Assembly: GCA_051453625.1 (NCBI GenBank)
Contig: JBOZIK010000001.1
Location: 74,929,050 to 74,993,049, forward strand
Length of the DNA: 64,000 nucleotides
Reading direction: 5' to 3'
Origin: Welwitschia mirabilis
Lineage: Eukaryota; Gnetophyta; Gnetopsida; Welwitschiales
A program made the position numbers and the translations under genes. The notes beneath the pieces are model-generated. The model worked only from the letters and a program-made list of their open reading frames with translations. It made no database searches and was not told where the DNA came from. Shown in pieces: positions 13,257 through 26,369 of this stretch. Position 1 is the stretch's first letter; the number at the start of each line of letters is the position of its first letter.

Positions 13257-13356
13257 NNNNNNNNNNNNNNNNNNNNNNNNNNNNNNNNNNNNNNNNNNNN
13301 NNNNNNNNNNNNNNNNNNNNNNNNNNNNNNNNNNNNNNNNNNNNNNNNNNNNNNNN
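13257..13356. other. Assembly gap (100 N)
   Basis: The right-hand contig begins within the second copy of repeat R1. The overlap does not extend back through the left contig as a simple contig overlap would. Confidence 0.99.
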
Positions 13357-16250
13357 AAAAATACACGACGCACTCTCATTGACTCCCTACAGCTATTTGC
13401 GAACACGATTATTTTAAGTTAATTCCTTTTTACGAGATGTATTTTTGGATAATTAATCATACTTTAATTTTTATCTTTTTTTTTTAACTTTCATTTATCT
13501 TATTTTTAAGTATCAATTTTATCCATGATGCTCTTAGAATAAGCTTCTAATCATTACCTCTTTAAAATTAATTTAATCCTTCTTGCATGACTAGCATATA
13601 GGTTTTGTCACATTTCACTTCATTGAAGCTTTTATATTCTACTTTAAAGATGTAGGTTGCAATATATCAAATTTACTTAGTACTTATTCTTTTTTGTATT
13701 CCTCTATATAAGATTTTCATTGTATCACATATTGAATAACTCTTCCTGAGTTTAATCATTTAATGAGTCGTTTACTTCTCTAGTTCTTCTTTCTTTTCCT
13801 CGTCATTATTTGATTGTGCTGATGCATTTTTAGTACTTTGTTTAATTTTTATGCATACATAATCATCCTATATGCTAATAAATGATGAGTTGGCATCATT
13901 ATGTAACTTGTATTCTCTTCTTAAACATCTTATAGGCTTTACTAGCCATTGAATATCCTAGAAATGTATCTTTTAGAATATTGAAGTTAAATATTCTAAG
14001 TTGATTCTTCTTAGTTAAGATAAAGCATTTTTTAATCTAAAAAAAACATAAAACTAATTTACAAATGGTTTCTTCTTAGACCATATCTCATAGGAAGTTT
14101 TTGAAGTAAATCTTTTTTCTAGAACTCTATTAGATACATAATAGAAATTCTTAATTCCCTTGATGTAAAAGTGATGTGAAACCTATTAATCATCTATCAT
14201 TTTCCTTATTATTTCATTTAGAACCTAGTTTTTTCTTTTTTCTACCCCATTTTGATGTGGGGTTCTTAATTCTAAAAATTAATTATGTATGATAAATTAT
14301 TCAAAAACATATCTAAATTTAGCATGTTTAAATTCAATTCCATTATTATTCCTGATGTATTAATTTTGTACCCTTTTTAATTTTGTAACTTAATACATAT
14401 CTTAGATATGAGGTCAAAGGCCCCATTATTATATGTAAGAAAGTACATCCATGTAAAACAAGTATTAATAATAGTTAAATGGTAAAGTTTTTTTTATCAA
14501 GAATTTTTATAGATGAAAGACCAATAATATCAAGATGTAATAAATCTAATAGACATTAAATGGTGATAAAATTTTTCTTAGTAAACCTTATCCTTGTTTT
14601 CTTTTTGTTTGATAACATTCACATAGTTCATCATCAAAGTTTTGTACTTTTTGGGGCTTTATTATCATACCTTTTAAAGATGGATTTTTGTCATGTTTAG
14701 ATTTTTGAATTTCTAAAGTTTTAGTCCAAATGGTTAAATAAATAGTAAACAAAATAATTTTTATCTAATGGGACCTATTAGGATAATTTAATTGCTAGAT
14801 TATTTATTTATTCTTTTTATTCACACATTATTATTATTTGAGATGTAATTCTTTACTTTGAGGAAATTTGATATGTTGTAATTATTATTTTAAATAATTT
14901 ATTATCTTTTAACCACTATAATTAATAAATTATTCTAGTATTTTCTCATGTAATCTTAGTAGCTAGATTAGTGATTATGCAAATAATAATATATTTCTTT
15001 TGTAATGGTTTCATTTAATGCACTGTAATTAGTATATTTTCTTATATTCTTATTTTTTACATGCGCAAGATTCTTGTGATGGCTATATTTATTAGGATGT
15101 ATTATGTTAGCTTGTTTTAATATTTTATTTTTATTTTATTTTATTTGTGCATACTAAAGAAATACCCATAATTATGATATTGCATTTTCTTTTATTAGTC
15201 ATTAATGATATTTATTATGGAAAAATACTTTTATTTAGAAAAGTAATAACTTAATTTTTCTATTAAAATTACTTTCTAAGTGTATCACCTTAAATTCTTT
15301 ATTATAATAATTACAACCAGTGGCATGTTAAGCATTTATTATTATTATTATAAAATATTAAATGTGCCTACTAATGAAGTAAAGTAATGATTAGGGATTA
15401 GGGAATCTTAACCATTTTCTAAAGAAGAGTAATGGCTTATATGTGTTCATTGAAATTCTCAATACCTTTTACATTTCTTCTTCTAATTATAAATAGAACT
15501 CTATTTTCTTTAGTTTCATTATGTGACATATCTTCTACACTTGGACTTTGGTGATCTTGTAACTTAAAGCTTTGAAACTTTAAACTCTTTGAAAGCTTAG
15601 AGTCTTTGAAGCCTACACATAATAATCTTAAAGGTTGGAAAAATTCACATTAAATTACAAATATGATTTAAGGATATTCTCTTATTCTTGTTGGTCATAG
15701 GTTTCTCTTTATTTTTATAATGGTTATAGGTTTATCTTTATGGTCTTATGTATATTTAAATTCTTAAATTTTTTAAATATTTTATATGGCTCTTATGGTT
15801 TTCTTATATCTTTAGATGGTTTTAGTGCAATCTTATATTTCAAGTATGATTGTTATGATTTTATTGTCTTATTCATATGATTCTACTAAAATTTTTATTT
15901 GAAGTATGATTCCATTATATTCTTACATATGTTGTACAGTTCTATATTCTTAATTTCTTTAGTATTTCAAATAAGTTATTATTTTCTTAATAAATATATC
16001 ATTTTCTTTGAATTCTTATAAAAATCTAAGATGTCTTTCTTATCTCCATTAGTTGAAATATTTTTGTGAATACCTTTTATATGATTAAAGCTTATTACTG
16101 AATGAATCTTATTTGTTAAGAAAAATATTCATTCTTAAACAGATAATCTAGGAAAGTAAACATTATCATTTCTTATGATATCCTTTAAAACTTTAAACCT
16201 TTTTATGAAAATGAGAGTTTCATAGATCACCAAATGAAGTAGTGGAATAT
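13357..16250. repeat. Direct repeat R1, second copy
   Basis: Aligns with 9490-12350 along its whole length, including the trinucleotide (ATT)n patch (about 15338-15352 here, about 11497-11511 in the first copy). It has about 55 bp (near 15620-15675) not present in the first copy. The far end leads into the minisatellite at 16225. Confidence 0.8.
13400..14700 (-). pseudogene. Second Ty1/copia integrase remnant
   Basis: This is the counterpart of 9600-10870 and shows the same minus-strand order: a pre-integrase CxxC-like segment near 14600-14640, the integrase core, the N-G-V-E-R-K-like block near 14240-14260, and the S-K-A-Y-like block near 13940-13960. The sequence has small indels relative to the first copy and its own stops. 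Reverse transcriptase is missing because the copy is cut by the gap at 13257-13356. It is either a second insertion of the same family or a duplicated segment. Confidence 0.7.
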
Positions 16251-16535
16251 GGAAATCTATAGATGATGAAATGAGATAGTGGAATTGATAAATTCATATA
16301 TTATTAAATGAGGTAGTGAAATGATAATATAAATATCTTATTACTAAAATCATAGATCACTAAATGAGGTAGTGGAAAAAGGTAATCCATAGATTATCAA
16401 ATAAGGCTATGATAAGGTAAAACCATAGATCATGGTATGAAGCACTAGAAATATTAAAAATAAAATCATAAATCACCAAATGAGCCAATAAAAATAATGA
16501 TTTATAAATCACTAAATGAGGTAGTGGATAAGATA
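16225..16535. repeat. Imperfect minisatellite, motif CACCAAATGAGGTAGTGG
   Basis: About eight degenerate units, spaced roughly 35-50 bp, each carrying AAATGAG(G/A)TAGTGG or a decayed form, usually after ATAGATCA or AAATCA. Related patches occur at 22515-22810 and 26370-26660, and single units near 12325. Confidence 0.7.
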
Positions 16536-17164
16536 AGATCACAAATCTTGAAATTAAGATGGTAAATTATATGATAAAATCAGTCAATCTCATTTCCATG
16601 AAAATCTATTGCTTGATTATTTAGACTTATTCTTCTTATCTTATCTTAGTATATCTTGTATCTTAAGGGTTCTTGTTACCTTTATATTTGTATTAACTTA
16701 GCCATCCTAAGGAATGTGGTGATTCACATTTCTCACTCCATATTGCTGATGTCAAATAGGTGATAAACTAAAGTTGAAAAAAAATTTAATTTATTTTTAT
16801 GAGAAGGGAACATGAAAATAAATACTTCTGCTTAAAAAATATTAAATTGGAGTAATTTATCCACCATTGTAACTTGTGATCCATTATGTCTTATGATTGA
16901 GTTGTGGTGACATTTTACTAGTAATATATTTACAGCATTATATCTTTATGGTCTTAAGTTAAGTTATTCTCTAAACTTTGATTAATTAAAAAAGGATTAT
17001 TATTATAGCTATACTTGAAGCATTACTTAGATATATTTTAGATGGCATGTATTATTTTTCTATTATAAATTTTTTAAAGTGATTTAATATCTTTTTGGCT
17101 TATATCTACACTTTAGTAAACTCAACATTTTTATGTTTATATAAAAATTTTATACCATACATTT

Positions 17165-17176
17165 TGATATTAGAGC
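17165..17176 (+). promoter_or_regulatory. Primer-binding-site-like sequence
   Basis: TGATATTAGAGC, 10 of 12 matching TGGTATCAGAGC (tRNA-iMet type). The downstream leader resembles that after the site at 21422 (shared words: TATGATAATTTATAATTAA). The equivalent in the second R2 copy is TGGTAATAGAGT at 27289-27300. Confidence 0.5.
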
Positions 17177-18537
17177 ATACTTTATGTTTTAAATATGATA
17201 ATTTATAATTAATGTGTATTCTAGGTGATAAATGTTGAGGACGTCACATTTTGGTAACTAAATAATATTCACAATTTGTAGGTTAAATAAGTAAGATGTT
17301 ACATTTTATTATTAGATCCAAGGTTGTGATTTCACTAGGCATAATTGCCATGAAGTTATTACAATATTTAACATCAAATCCTAGAATTAATAATGGGTAC
17401 TTGTTAAATTAGTAATGTTATATATGTTTAAGATACATTAATGTTCCTCCTTATGAATCCCTATCACTTGATGTTCCCAAAATATAGCTATACTATCTAT
17501 TAAAAAAAGGCTCTCCACTAATTTATCCTTAGTAAAATAAAAATTAGTATATAATAAAATACAAGGTCTATATCCTTATAAAAAATCTGTGATACAATCT
17601 TGAAAAATGCCATAGCATGAGTAACAAGCTATGCAAAAAATCATCTTGAAAAGTTTCATGTTATAAGGCATCAACTATACACTTAATAAATTCATATAAT
17701 AAAATAATAATAATAATGATAAAAAAATTTTATTAATGATCATCTGCTACACTCAGAATGTGACATATGTAATCATCCTAAATACCTTTATCTTTTTCCT
17801 AATGAAAAGTCCCAAAGTTTTATACCATCTTGAAATTAGGGTTCCAGTGGATACTTACATTCTAATAACTAATATGTGCCAAAGTACTGATCATCCACAT
17901 TATCAGATATGATGGACAAGAGTGTGCTTGAATGATATATGGAATAATGAACAATAAACCAAGATTGATATATGAAGCCATATCAAGCCCTTAAAAAATG
18001 AATGGTTCTTAGTGTCATTACTACAGTAACTTTATCCCAATTAGCCAACTAGATAAGTATTTAACAGTTATCATATGAGATCTTTTACTACTAATGATGC
18101 TTATAAAAGGATCATAGTATTGTCATCTAATAGATCTTCATCCATAAATGTGAGTGGGTTATAAAGGATGTATTCATAACTATGATCAATGCTGATGCCA
18201 TTTTTACATTTCTACTAGTCTTAGCAATTGAGTTTTTCATCACTCAAAGTGAAGTAATGCCATAGATTAGTTTTTACATGAAAACGATCAAGAAAGAAGA
18301 ATATGGTAGGATGGGAAGATGCATAATGGATAAAAACATTTTTAAGATTATTAAAAAAACCCTACAATTAGGAATATTTCAAATAGAAGCCATTCTTGTA
18401 AGGGAAGATGAAGGTAGCTTAGAATATAAAGATCAAAGAGTTAGATATTTATTAGATAAAAATTATTTATTTTGTAAAGAAGGAAAAAAGTAGGTCTAAC
18501 CAATCTAAGTTAAAGCATCACCTTTAGCAAAAGTTTT

Positions 18538-18560
18538 TCTTTTTTTTTTTTTTTTTTTTT
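18538..18560. repeat. Poly-T tract
   Basis: A run of T broken once by C, inside repeat R2. The second copy has only a short T run at the same place, so the tract expanded or contracted after duplication. Confidence 0.8.
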
Positions 18561-21367
18561 GGATCTTTCAAAACATTCTTTGTATCCTCTTGATTTTATA
18601 ATGTAATTTCCTCTAAAAATATTACCAATTTTAATATTTTTGGATTGGAGATTAAGCATCTTCGATTCATTTTTATTAGAATCTTGGGATCCTTTGATGC
18701 ATTTCAATGATTATACTACTAAGGATGTAGTAACTACCATCAACATTTAAGTAATGTGGACATAATCTATATATTTTTAGATCTCTAAGATAGATCTTTT
18801 AGGTTTGAAAAAGAACGAAGTTAAAGTAGAAGTAAAGGACAACAGATTTTTGTAAATAAGTGAAAGAGAAAGAGAGAGGAAAAAGAGTAGAATAATCATT
18901 GGCATCAATTTAAGTGATACCATGAAAGTTTTTTTAGGTGTTTTCATCTTTCAAAATATGTGAAATTTGATGTAATTATAGTTAAAATGAAGAACAACAT
19001 TCTCACCATAATGGTACCTAAGTAGAAATAACCCAATCTTGAGGTTACATCTACCTAAATTACTAATTAATATATATTCTAGTGTTTACAGTTCATGTTT
19101 ATTAATGAGAGGAGATAATGTGATGCATTTTTAAAGATGCATTTTATATTCTATTTACACAAAAGGTTTTGGCATAAGTCTCAGAGAGTAGTTTTGTGTT
19201 TGCAAGTTTTACTTATGCTAAAACTACAATGTAGTTAGTCATGTAAATCTATGTAAATATTATTAAAGTAATACCATTTCAAACTATTATGTATCTAGCT
19301 TCTAAGTAAATATTTTCTTTTATGATAATAAAACAACATATGTAAACTTTATGTATTACACTATGTACTTTCAATAAATGATTTTTTAGTTTTATTAGAG
19401 TTTCTAGTGTGTTATCTTAACTTATGATATTTACCCTTGGAAACTTTTATGCTAAAAATATATACATTTTGTAGAAGGGTATGTTAAAGGGACTAAAGGA
19501 ATAAAAAAGTAAGGATTTGTAATAAACCATAAATTTCTATTTGATTTGTCTATGTTAAGAAAATATAGTTTAATGGGCATCAATGTCAAGATAGTTATGA
19601 GTTACTAAGATATTTAGTGGATTATTTATAAACTAAATAATTATGTTCTAAGAATTTGGATTTAAACTTTATGAAATGACTTCCAATAATAATAATGAAC
19701 AAATAAGTAATACATCTATAGAAAATAGGGTTTCAAAAACAAATATATTAGTAGATCATGTTCTCAATAGTCAATTATGTAGCACAACTTATTTTTCTTA
19801 CTATGATTATTACTCAATTGTCTATAAATCATTTCATAACTTATAATTACAACTTCCAACTAAACCAGCTTTGACTGTTTAAGTTTCACAATCTAACCAA
19901 AAGCTAACTCCAAGACCTAAGACTCAAGATTAATTAAAAGAACAAAGAATAGTAGTTTTATAAGGCAAATGATGAGTAGTATGTATTTATTAAATATAAT
20001 TCATTTTGTTTAGAGTTCTTTTCTCATGAATCATTGCTTACTTCATTTGAAACTACTAAATAGTAGATAATGAAAGTTTTAATATGAATCAATCCCTTAT
20101 TGGATCTCATGATGCATATGAACATGCTTTAAAATAGGATGCCCTATAGAATGACTCTATTGATCATATACCTATTAAACCTTCTATTGAATCTCATGTT
20201 GTATATGAACATTTTATAAAGATGATTTCCTATATAATTGTTCTATTAGTTATGGCATTATTGAATTAGATTTTGTATATGGATCTACTTTAAAAGATGA
20301 TTTGTAGATGTATTTTGAATAAACTATGTTAATTATAATGTAAAGGATTGTGATGGGTTATATAAAAGATCCTTGACATATTTAAAGATATCAATTAAAT
20401 TGAGAATTGCTACTTTAAAATGAGAAGTATGGATCATTTATAGTGCCTACAAATCTTTCAAAAAAAAAATCCATTCAAAAAATTTATGCTCATAATGAAA
20501 TAAATGAAAGTAGCCACAATAATGATTTAGTTTTTCCAAGATTAATCCTGATGATGTGAACATAAAGCCTAATGTAATCAAAAGTAAAAGGCAATTCTTG
20601 ACAAAATTATAAGAAAAGGCAAATATAAATAGTAAAAGGCATAATTTCCTATGATAAGCTTTATTTTTGTACATTAACAATGTCTTAGATGTGCTTGTGT
20701 CATCCTAGTTATTGCCTATAAATCTGCATCTCTCTAAGAAATTAAGCATTCTTATCATAAAAAAAGCCAAAAAAAAAAAAAGAATTTTAAGTTCCAACTA
20801 CCTAAAGATGTTTTATATGTATTCTCTGCTAATATAAATAGTCAGTTATTATTTTAGTACAAGTCATGCCTAAGGTAAAAGTAGACAATAGTTTATCTGT
20901 AGGTTATAGCTTAGTTTGGACATATGCTTCTTACTTTGCAGATGGTCAACAAGTTTATTTAAAGCTAGTTACACAAATTACATGTATATTAATAAGATTA
21001 AATTATCAATTTTGGAATAGAGTAAGCTTTAGTGCTATAAATTTGGATTTCTATTTGTCCATTCTTAAAGAAGTGTTATAGAAGATCACAAAAGCATTTC
21101 CTGAGGTTTATGCTTTCTTTTATTGACTTATATGGTTCTATATTAAGCATGTTTTTAGAGAATTCAAAGTTTAGATGCTCGAGAATAAAAACTCATAAAA
21201 AGGCATCTAATATTTTAAGAGAATTTCTTAGAAGGGTATTTTAAATTACGTTTTCATGGTGAAAAAAATATGTAGTTTATGTACTATAATATTGAAAATC
21301 CCTTAGGCACAAACGAGAGAGATTCCATCTATTACAATTTTGGATTAAAAATTAATATGTTAGATTT

Positions 21368-21433
21368 TGGTATTAGAGAAAAATTTGAAGTTTTGGATTG
21401 CAAAAAGTGGACTTTACATTTTGGTATCAGAGC
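21368..21433 (+). promoter_or_regulatory. Doubled primer-binding site, second one perfect
   Basis: TGGTATTAGAGA (21368-21379, 10 of 12) and TGGTATCAGAGC (21422-21433, 12 of 12), 54 bp apart. The second follows ACTTTACATT, a typical LTR 3' end plus spacer. A TATA-like CCTATAAATCTGC near 20715 would suit the LTR promoter upstream. The doublet is conserved in the second R2 copy at 31443-31508. No gag or pol follows. Confidence 0.65.
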
Positions 21434-22414
21434 ATAATTTTATTTTTAATCATGATAATTTATAATTAAAGCATATATTAGATGAAATTTTGAGGAAGTA
21501 GCATTTTGATAATGGAGTAACATTTGAAGTTTTTCAGTTGAAAAAATTAGAATTTACATCAGCCCATTTACATCAGCCCACTATATAAGGTCTTGTATTT
21601 AACATGTGAATGTTTTGTTTTAGCAATTATGAAAAAACTATAGATTTCTTCTTTATGTGATTACTAAGTATTTGTTATTCTTTTTGATGATCACTTCATT
21701 ATTAGATGTTTAATCTTAAAGATTCTACTATTAGGAATGATAAATTTTTAAATTAATTTAATTTAAGAAAAGAACCTATAAAATAATAAGAAATTTTTTT
21801 AAAGTAAAATATCATTTCATCAACTAACTTATAAAAAGATAATTTAATAACAAAAATAAAAGTAGTATAAATAAATCAAAAAATAGAATAGTCTTCAAAA
21901 TAATAATACCAACAACATAGTAATGGAGTTTTTCTCTGAATCAAGGCTTAACACTATCTAGAGTCATATGGGAGTAAGAACCCCTATGTGAAGGATCTGT
22001 GAGGGATCATCAATAGTTAGAAGTATTTCTACTTTATCCTCATTAAGAAGTAGATAGATAAGAATAACCAATTTTCTAGTCTAGTGATTATGAATACTTA
22101 TAATCACTTTAAAGAATTTGCTAGATGCTCTTTCAAAACCTAACATTGATCATAGAAGAGACACAGATCTTTTTTAACTAGAGTGAGCCTCTTCAACAAA
22201 TGCTCTAGTACCTATTTTAAATGAGCTATTTGTGCATCCTTTTATGAAAATGTTAGAAGTGCAGTCTCATTTTATGCCTTTTTTTTTAAGAAAGGGGTTG
22301 ATTTTACAAATGAAGTAAATCTAGATCTGCTTATGATATATCAAGAAAATAGTTAAAGGAAAAATAAAAACTCTTGTAATGAATTACCTTCAAAATTTAA
22401 ATATAAACATCCAA

Positions 22415-22514
22415 NNNNNNNNNNNNNNNNNNNNNNNNNNNNNNNNNNNNNNNNNNNNNNNNNNNNNNNNNNNNNNNNNNNNNNNNNNNNNNNNNNNNNN
22501 NNNNNNNNNNNNNN
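22415..22514. other. Assembly gap (100 N)
   Basis: Interrupts the first R2 copy. The right side opens in minisatellite sequence, a likely reason for the break. Confidence 0.99.
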
Positions 22515-22653
22515 CGAATGAGGCAGTTAAGAGAGAATTCCACATATCCCTAAATGAGACAATGGGAATATTATATTACCATAGATAACCAAATGAGGCA
22601 ATGGGCTTTACAGATCGCTAAACGATGCGGTGAAGTTAATGATGATTGAGATG

Positions 22654-22717
<64 letters not shown>

Positions 22718-22810
22718 TATGAGTACCATAAATTGCAAAATGAGGTAGTGGGCTTTACAAATCACTAAATGAGGCAGTGGGCTTTATAAATCACCAAACA
22801 AGTTATTGAA
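22515..22810. repeat. Minisatellite patch with AAATGAGGCAGTGGGCTTTA units
   Basis: At least six decayed units, several reading AAATGAGGCA(G/A)TGGGCTTTA followed by A(A/G)ATC(A/G)C. The patch is interrupted by the (AC)n tract at 22656-22716. The AAATGAGG(T/C)AGTGG core is shared with the patches at 16225 and 26370. Confidence 0.7.
22656..22716. repeat. (AC)n microsatellite
   Basis: Uninterrupted 61-bp AC repeat, about 30 units. Its perfection contrasts with the decayed sequence around it, as expected for an actively slipping locus. The opposite-strand Val-Cys open frame is an artefact of this repeat. Confidence 0.98.
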
Positions 22811-22814
22811 GTGA

Positions 22815-25320
22815 TTAAGATATTTATTATATATGATATTCTCATTCATAATCATAAGGTTAGTTTCTGTATTATATCTTGAATTTTTGAAAGTCATGAT
22901 TTGTCTTTTATATCTTAATTCTTAAAGGTTCTTACCACACTACCTATTTTTAGCTAGACCATATAGGGGGCTATGAGATTTTCATAGCTCTCATCCCATA
23001 CCTTTTTATGATAGGTAGTAAATCTAGAGTCTAATTATTGAGATGGGCATGAATTGATGAAGGATTTTTGGATCTATATTAGTGGAAAATCTTCTAATTA
23101 ATTATGATCTATTACCTATTTAAATTTAAATACCTAAAATACATGAACATTCAATATGTTATCTGAAATTGTGATGAGAGACAAACTCTATTTATTCATT
23201 GTGTGGCTTCCAATACTTGAAGTTTACTCTGAAATTTTGCACTATATGGAATGATGGTTATTTAAACTCTTGAAGACTTTTAGCAATAATTTTTCTTATT
23301 TTGAGATTATATGTTCCAACTATTATCGATAAAATTTATTAAAAGACCTTGGATCTTAGCCATGTGTTTATGCAATATTATGTTGGATGTCGAATTGAAC
23401 ATTTGTAAATTCTTGAGATCCTTCTTAGATGAATATCTTTTGGCATTTTAGTTTCAAACTTCTATTAAGACATTTTCTTAAGATTTTTATTTATGATTGG
23501 CTTTGATTACAAAATTATATTTATTAAATTAAAATAAATGTTTATGAAAGGATGTGTGATTCTCTCCTTCTTCTTAGATTATTTAATGCTATCATAAATA
23601 GTCTTGAAGAGAGGCAATAATAATTGTTCAAAATGATATTAAATTTTATATGTGAAGAGCATTAGTAATTTATTAAATATTATTATAATTATGTATGTGA
23701 AGTTTGTTGGACTAATGATAAGAAGTGATAACCCCCAATGAAAAATTAAATAAAGCAAGAAGGCAATTTATAAAATTAATGATGTGCATTAGGGAATAAA
23801 ACCTTAGTCTTAAAAAATTTTAATTAATTTATAGCAAATAGGTATCAAATGGATAATTAAACCACCCACTATTTGCTTAGTTTCAAGTGACTATTACCAT
23901 TGCCCCATTAAGCAGTCAATGATTACAAACTATTTCATCTAAAGATTAAACCTGTATGATAGTCTTCAATTAGTAAAATCCTAAGTGTGAAAAAAGAACA
24001 TACTTGTTTAATACAGTAGTGCTATTTTAGCACTGAACCTATCATGAATGTTGATTACTTTAGGACCATCTTGTGATAAGTCAATACTCATAGAAAAGAC
24101 ATAATAAAAATCCTATTGAGGGTGTTGACTTGGGAAATAAATTATCAATGGAATTCTACCTGATTTAGAGGTTAATGGTAAATCATAATTCTTGAAGTGT
24201 TAAAGGTATTATGTTGGAAGAGCATTTTAGATGACTGAGATATTGAAAATGGCTAGGCATAACCACATGTTAAACAATTGAACTTTCTTAAACCACTGAA
24301 TAGCAACTAGTCTGCATGAAAATGACATAGAAGAAGTTAAAAAATTGGGTGTTATCCTTTGAATCTTGGTGATGCGAGCCAAGTTTAATTATAGGTTGCA
24401 TCTAATACACGGCCTTCACCTTTCATCACTACATTTAAATTATAGATTTAGATGTTATGAATGAGAGATGAATGACTTACCAATCTGATGTCAATTGTAG
24501 AAAATTTTTTCACTAAAAGAAATAACGGTTGGATGAGCCATCAAAACGATAATGCTACTAAGAGTATTTCAAGTAACTCATGAAACCCTTTCTCTATGCC
24601 TCTTCATATATTTTTGGTTTGGCATGCCATTCCCCAATCAAATGCCTCCTCACTTATATTTTCTTTATGCATCTTGTTATCCCCTTCCACAACACTCCTT
24701 CCCTTTTCTGATGTAAATATTTTTTTGCCTTACATGATTTCCATGCCTATGTAGAACTTAAATTATTGTATTAGTTATATTTCAATGCTTCAAATCCTTT
24801 ATAAATGCCCTTTTAGTCATTTCATGGACCTCTTTGTAGATTCCCTATAGCTTTTGCTCTTTCAATGTCCAATTTTGTGATACTCCAATATTACACCCCA
24901 AATGAAGTTAGAGAGAAGGATGTAGATCCGATGACTAAGAAATAGGGCATCATAAATATGCAAGGAGATGAAATTCATGCTAGTTAGATACCTAATGCTT
25001 CAAAGAATGTTGCTAATAATGGAGGTTTAGCAAAGAGGCTTTTAATCAAGTAATTATCAATACTTTAGGAAGGAGAATAATTTTTGTTTATTTTTTTAAG
25101 ATTACCATGATGTTACAAGTCTACATAATGATGGTTCTCTTGGATGTGCAATCAAGTTAATCTAATATCCTTTAGGTATTAGCTTAGTTATTACTAGTCC
25201 TATATTCTGAATTATTGTGATTAGATTTTTTCTATTTTCCTTCAAATTATTCTACATATATATTTGTTTATGTTAAATTTGATTCCATTTCTTATCTGAT
25301 TTCAAAATTTCACTTTCAAT
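22815..25320. other. AT-rich stretch, nothing recognisable
   Basis: Dense stops in all frames and no family motif found. It lies between the minisatellite patch and the LTR-like segment at 25321. Confidence 0.3.
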
Positions 25321-26324
25321 GAGGATGTGGTGGAGATATTATAGTGATAAATATGCTATCTTGTACGTATTATTGTAGTATTGCTTAAGCAAAACACCCA
25401 AGGGAGAAGGAACTTCATTCCCTTGATAGTTGCACCCAAAAATCCCTCTATCACTAGTGTTATTTATTCTGTTGTTGACTACATCTATACATTTGTTGTG
25501 TATTTGACTAAATGTTTGTCAAAATTTCTTTTTTTTTTGCTCTGCAAGTAACTTAACATATTATTTCCACCTCTAGCATACTTTATAAGCATAATTTTTC
25601 TCTTGATTAAAGACCTATACTCCTCATTTTTTCATTGTAAATATTCTATCCACTGCTTATTCTTTAAGAATCACTTATGTCAATTAAAAATACTCTGCTC
25701 CTCTTATAAATGCATAGATATTACATGTCTTCCACTCATTAACTTGTTGTGCATATCAAAAATCTAGAAATTTTGTGCTATGTGGTTTACATGGTAAAAT
25801 CAGAAATTGTCTACATGTCTAAAATCTATTGGACAAATGGTTTATAATGTTTGGATTTCATTATGTATCATCTTAGAATTAATCTAAGATGGTTATTATT
25901 AAGCATCAAAACATGCAGGCCATGAGTTTGATCCCTTATGTATTGTTATCTATATCCTTGCTAATTAATTTTTAGCACATGCAAAATAAAAATATATTAA
26001 AAAGATTATATAGTTTTGTTTTTATAACTATATTAAATATGTATAATAGTTCTATGATGAGAAACTAAGAGCGAGATCATGAATTCAACTTCAGAAATAT
26101 ATGCATACATAGTTGTATAAATTATAATATAGTAGATAACCTATTATCTAATTAAATAACATAAGAGAATGTAACTAAATCCTAGTAAATGTTTTAATAA
26201 AGTACTAGACCAATTAGACCCCTTGCTTATTTTAACTAATTTTATTATTAATAAAATAAGCATTTAATGTTATCCAAAATTTTGTTGATTGTAGAACTAT
26301 AGGTTTTACATTTGATATCAGAAC
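25321..26324 (+). mobile_element. LTR-like segment between a polypurine tract and a primer-binding site
   Basis: Purine-rich GAGGATGTGGTGGAGA (25321-25336) resembles a copia polypurine tract. TATAAAT at 25705-25711 could be the LTR TATA box. GGTTTTACATTTGATATCAGAAC at about 26302-26324 looks like an LTR 3' end (..ACA) plus a primer-binding site (TGATATCAGAAC, 26313-26324, 10 of 12). A polypurine tract before and a primer-binding site after one LTR implies internal-LTR-internal order, from recombination between elements. Ends are approximate. Confidence 0.4.
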
Positions 26325-26369
26325 TTTATAAATAAATATTTTCAACTGTAGAAATTTTAGGATGTTATA

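Larger units (their letters stand above)
16255..22414. repeat. Direct repeat R2, first copy (6.2 kb, truncated by a gap)
   Basis: Near-collinear with 26370-32377 at about 90% identity by eye, with small indels. It contains minisatellite units, two groups of plus-strand primer-binding sites and otherwise non-coding AT-rich DNA. The last bases before the gap match 32340-32377, where the second copy continues. Two small open frames (18278-18493 and 28408-28629) occupy the same place in both copies without indels, but most differences change amino acids, so I see no sign of selection on them. Confidence 0.85.

Noticed and set aside
13357-16250. R1 second copy as a false duplication caused by the gap at 13257
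   Set aside because: Divergence is around 10% and the sequences beyond the shared segment do not match, unlike the short near-identical overlaps at other gaps.
16225-16535. CRISPR-like regular repeats
   Set aside because: Units are degenerate with irregular, non-unique spacers, in plant nuclear DNA; it is a minisatellite.
18278-18493. 71-codon open frame conserved in position in the second R2 copy (28408-28629)
   Set aside because: No indels separate the copies, but most substitutions change the amino acid, and an in-frame stop lies just upstream. Neutral decay of a recent duplicate explains it.
20866-21081. 71-codon plus-strand open frame downstream of a TATA-like site
   Set aside because: The equivalent in the second R2 copy has internal stops and many replacement changes; no family motif.
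22571-22765. Open frame with alternating Val-Cys
   Set aside because: Direct translation of the (AC)n microsatellite.
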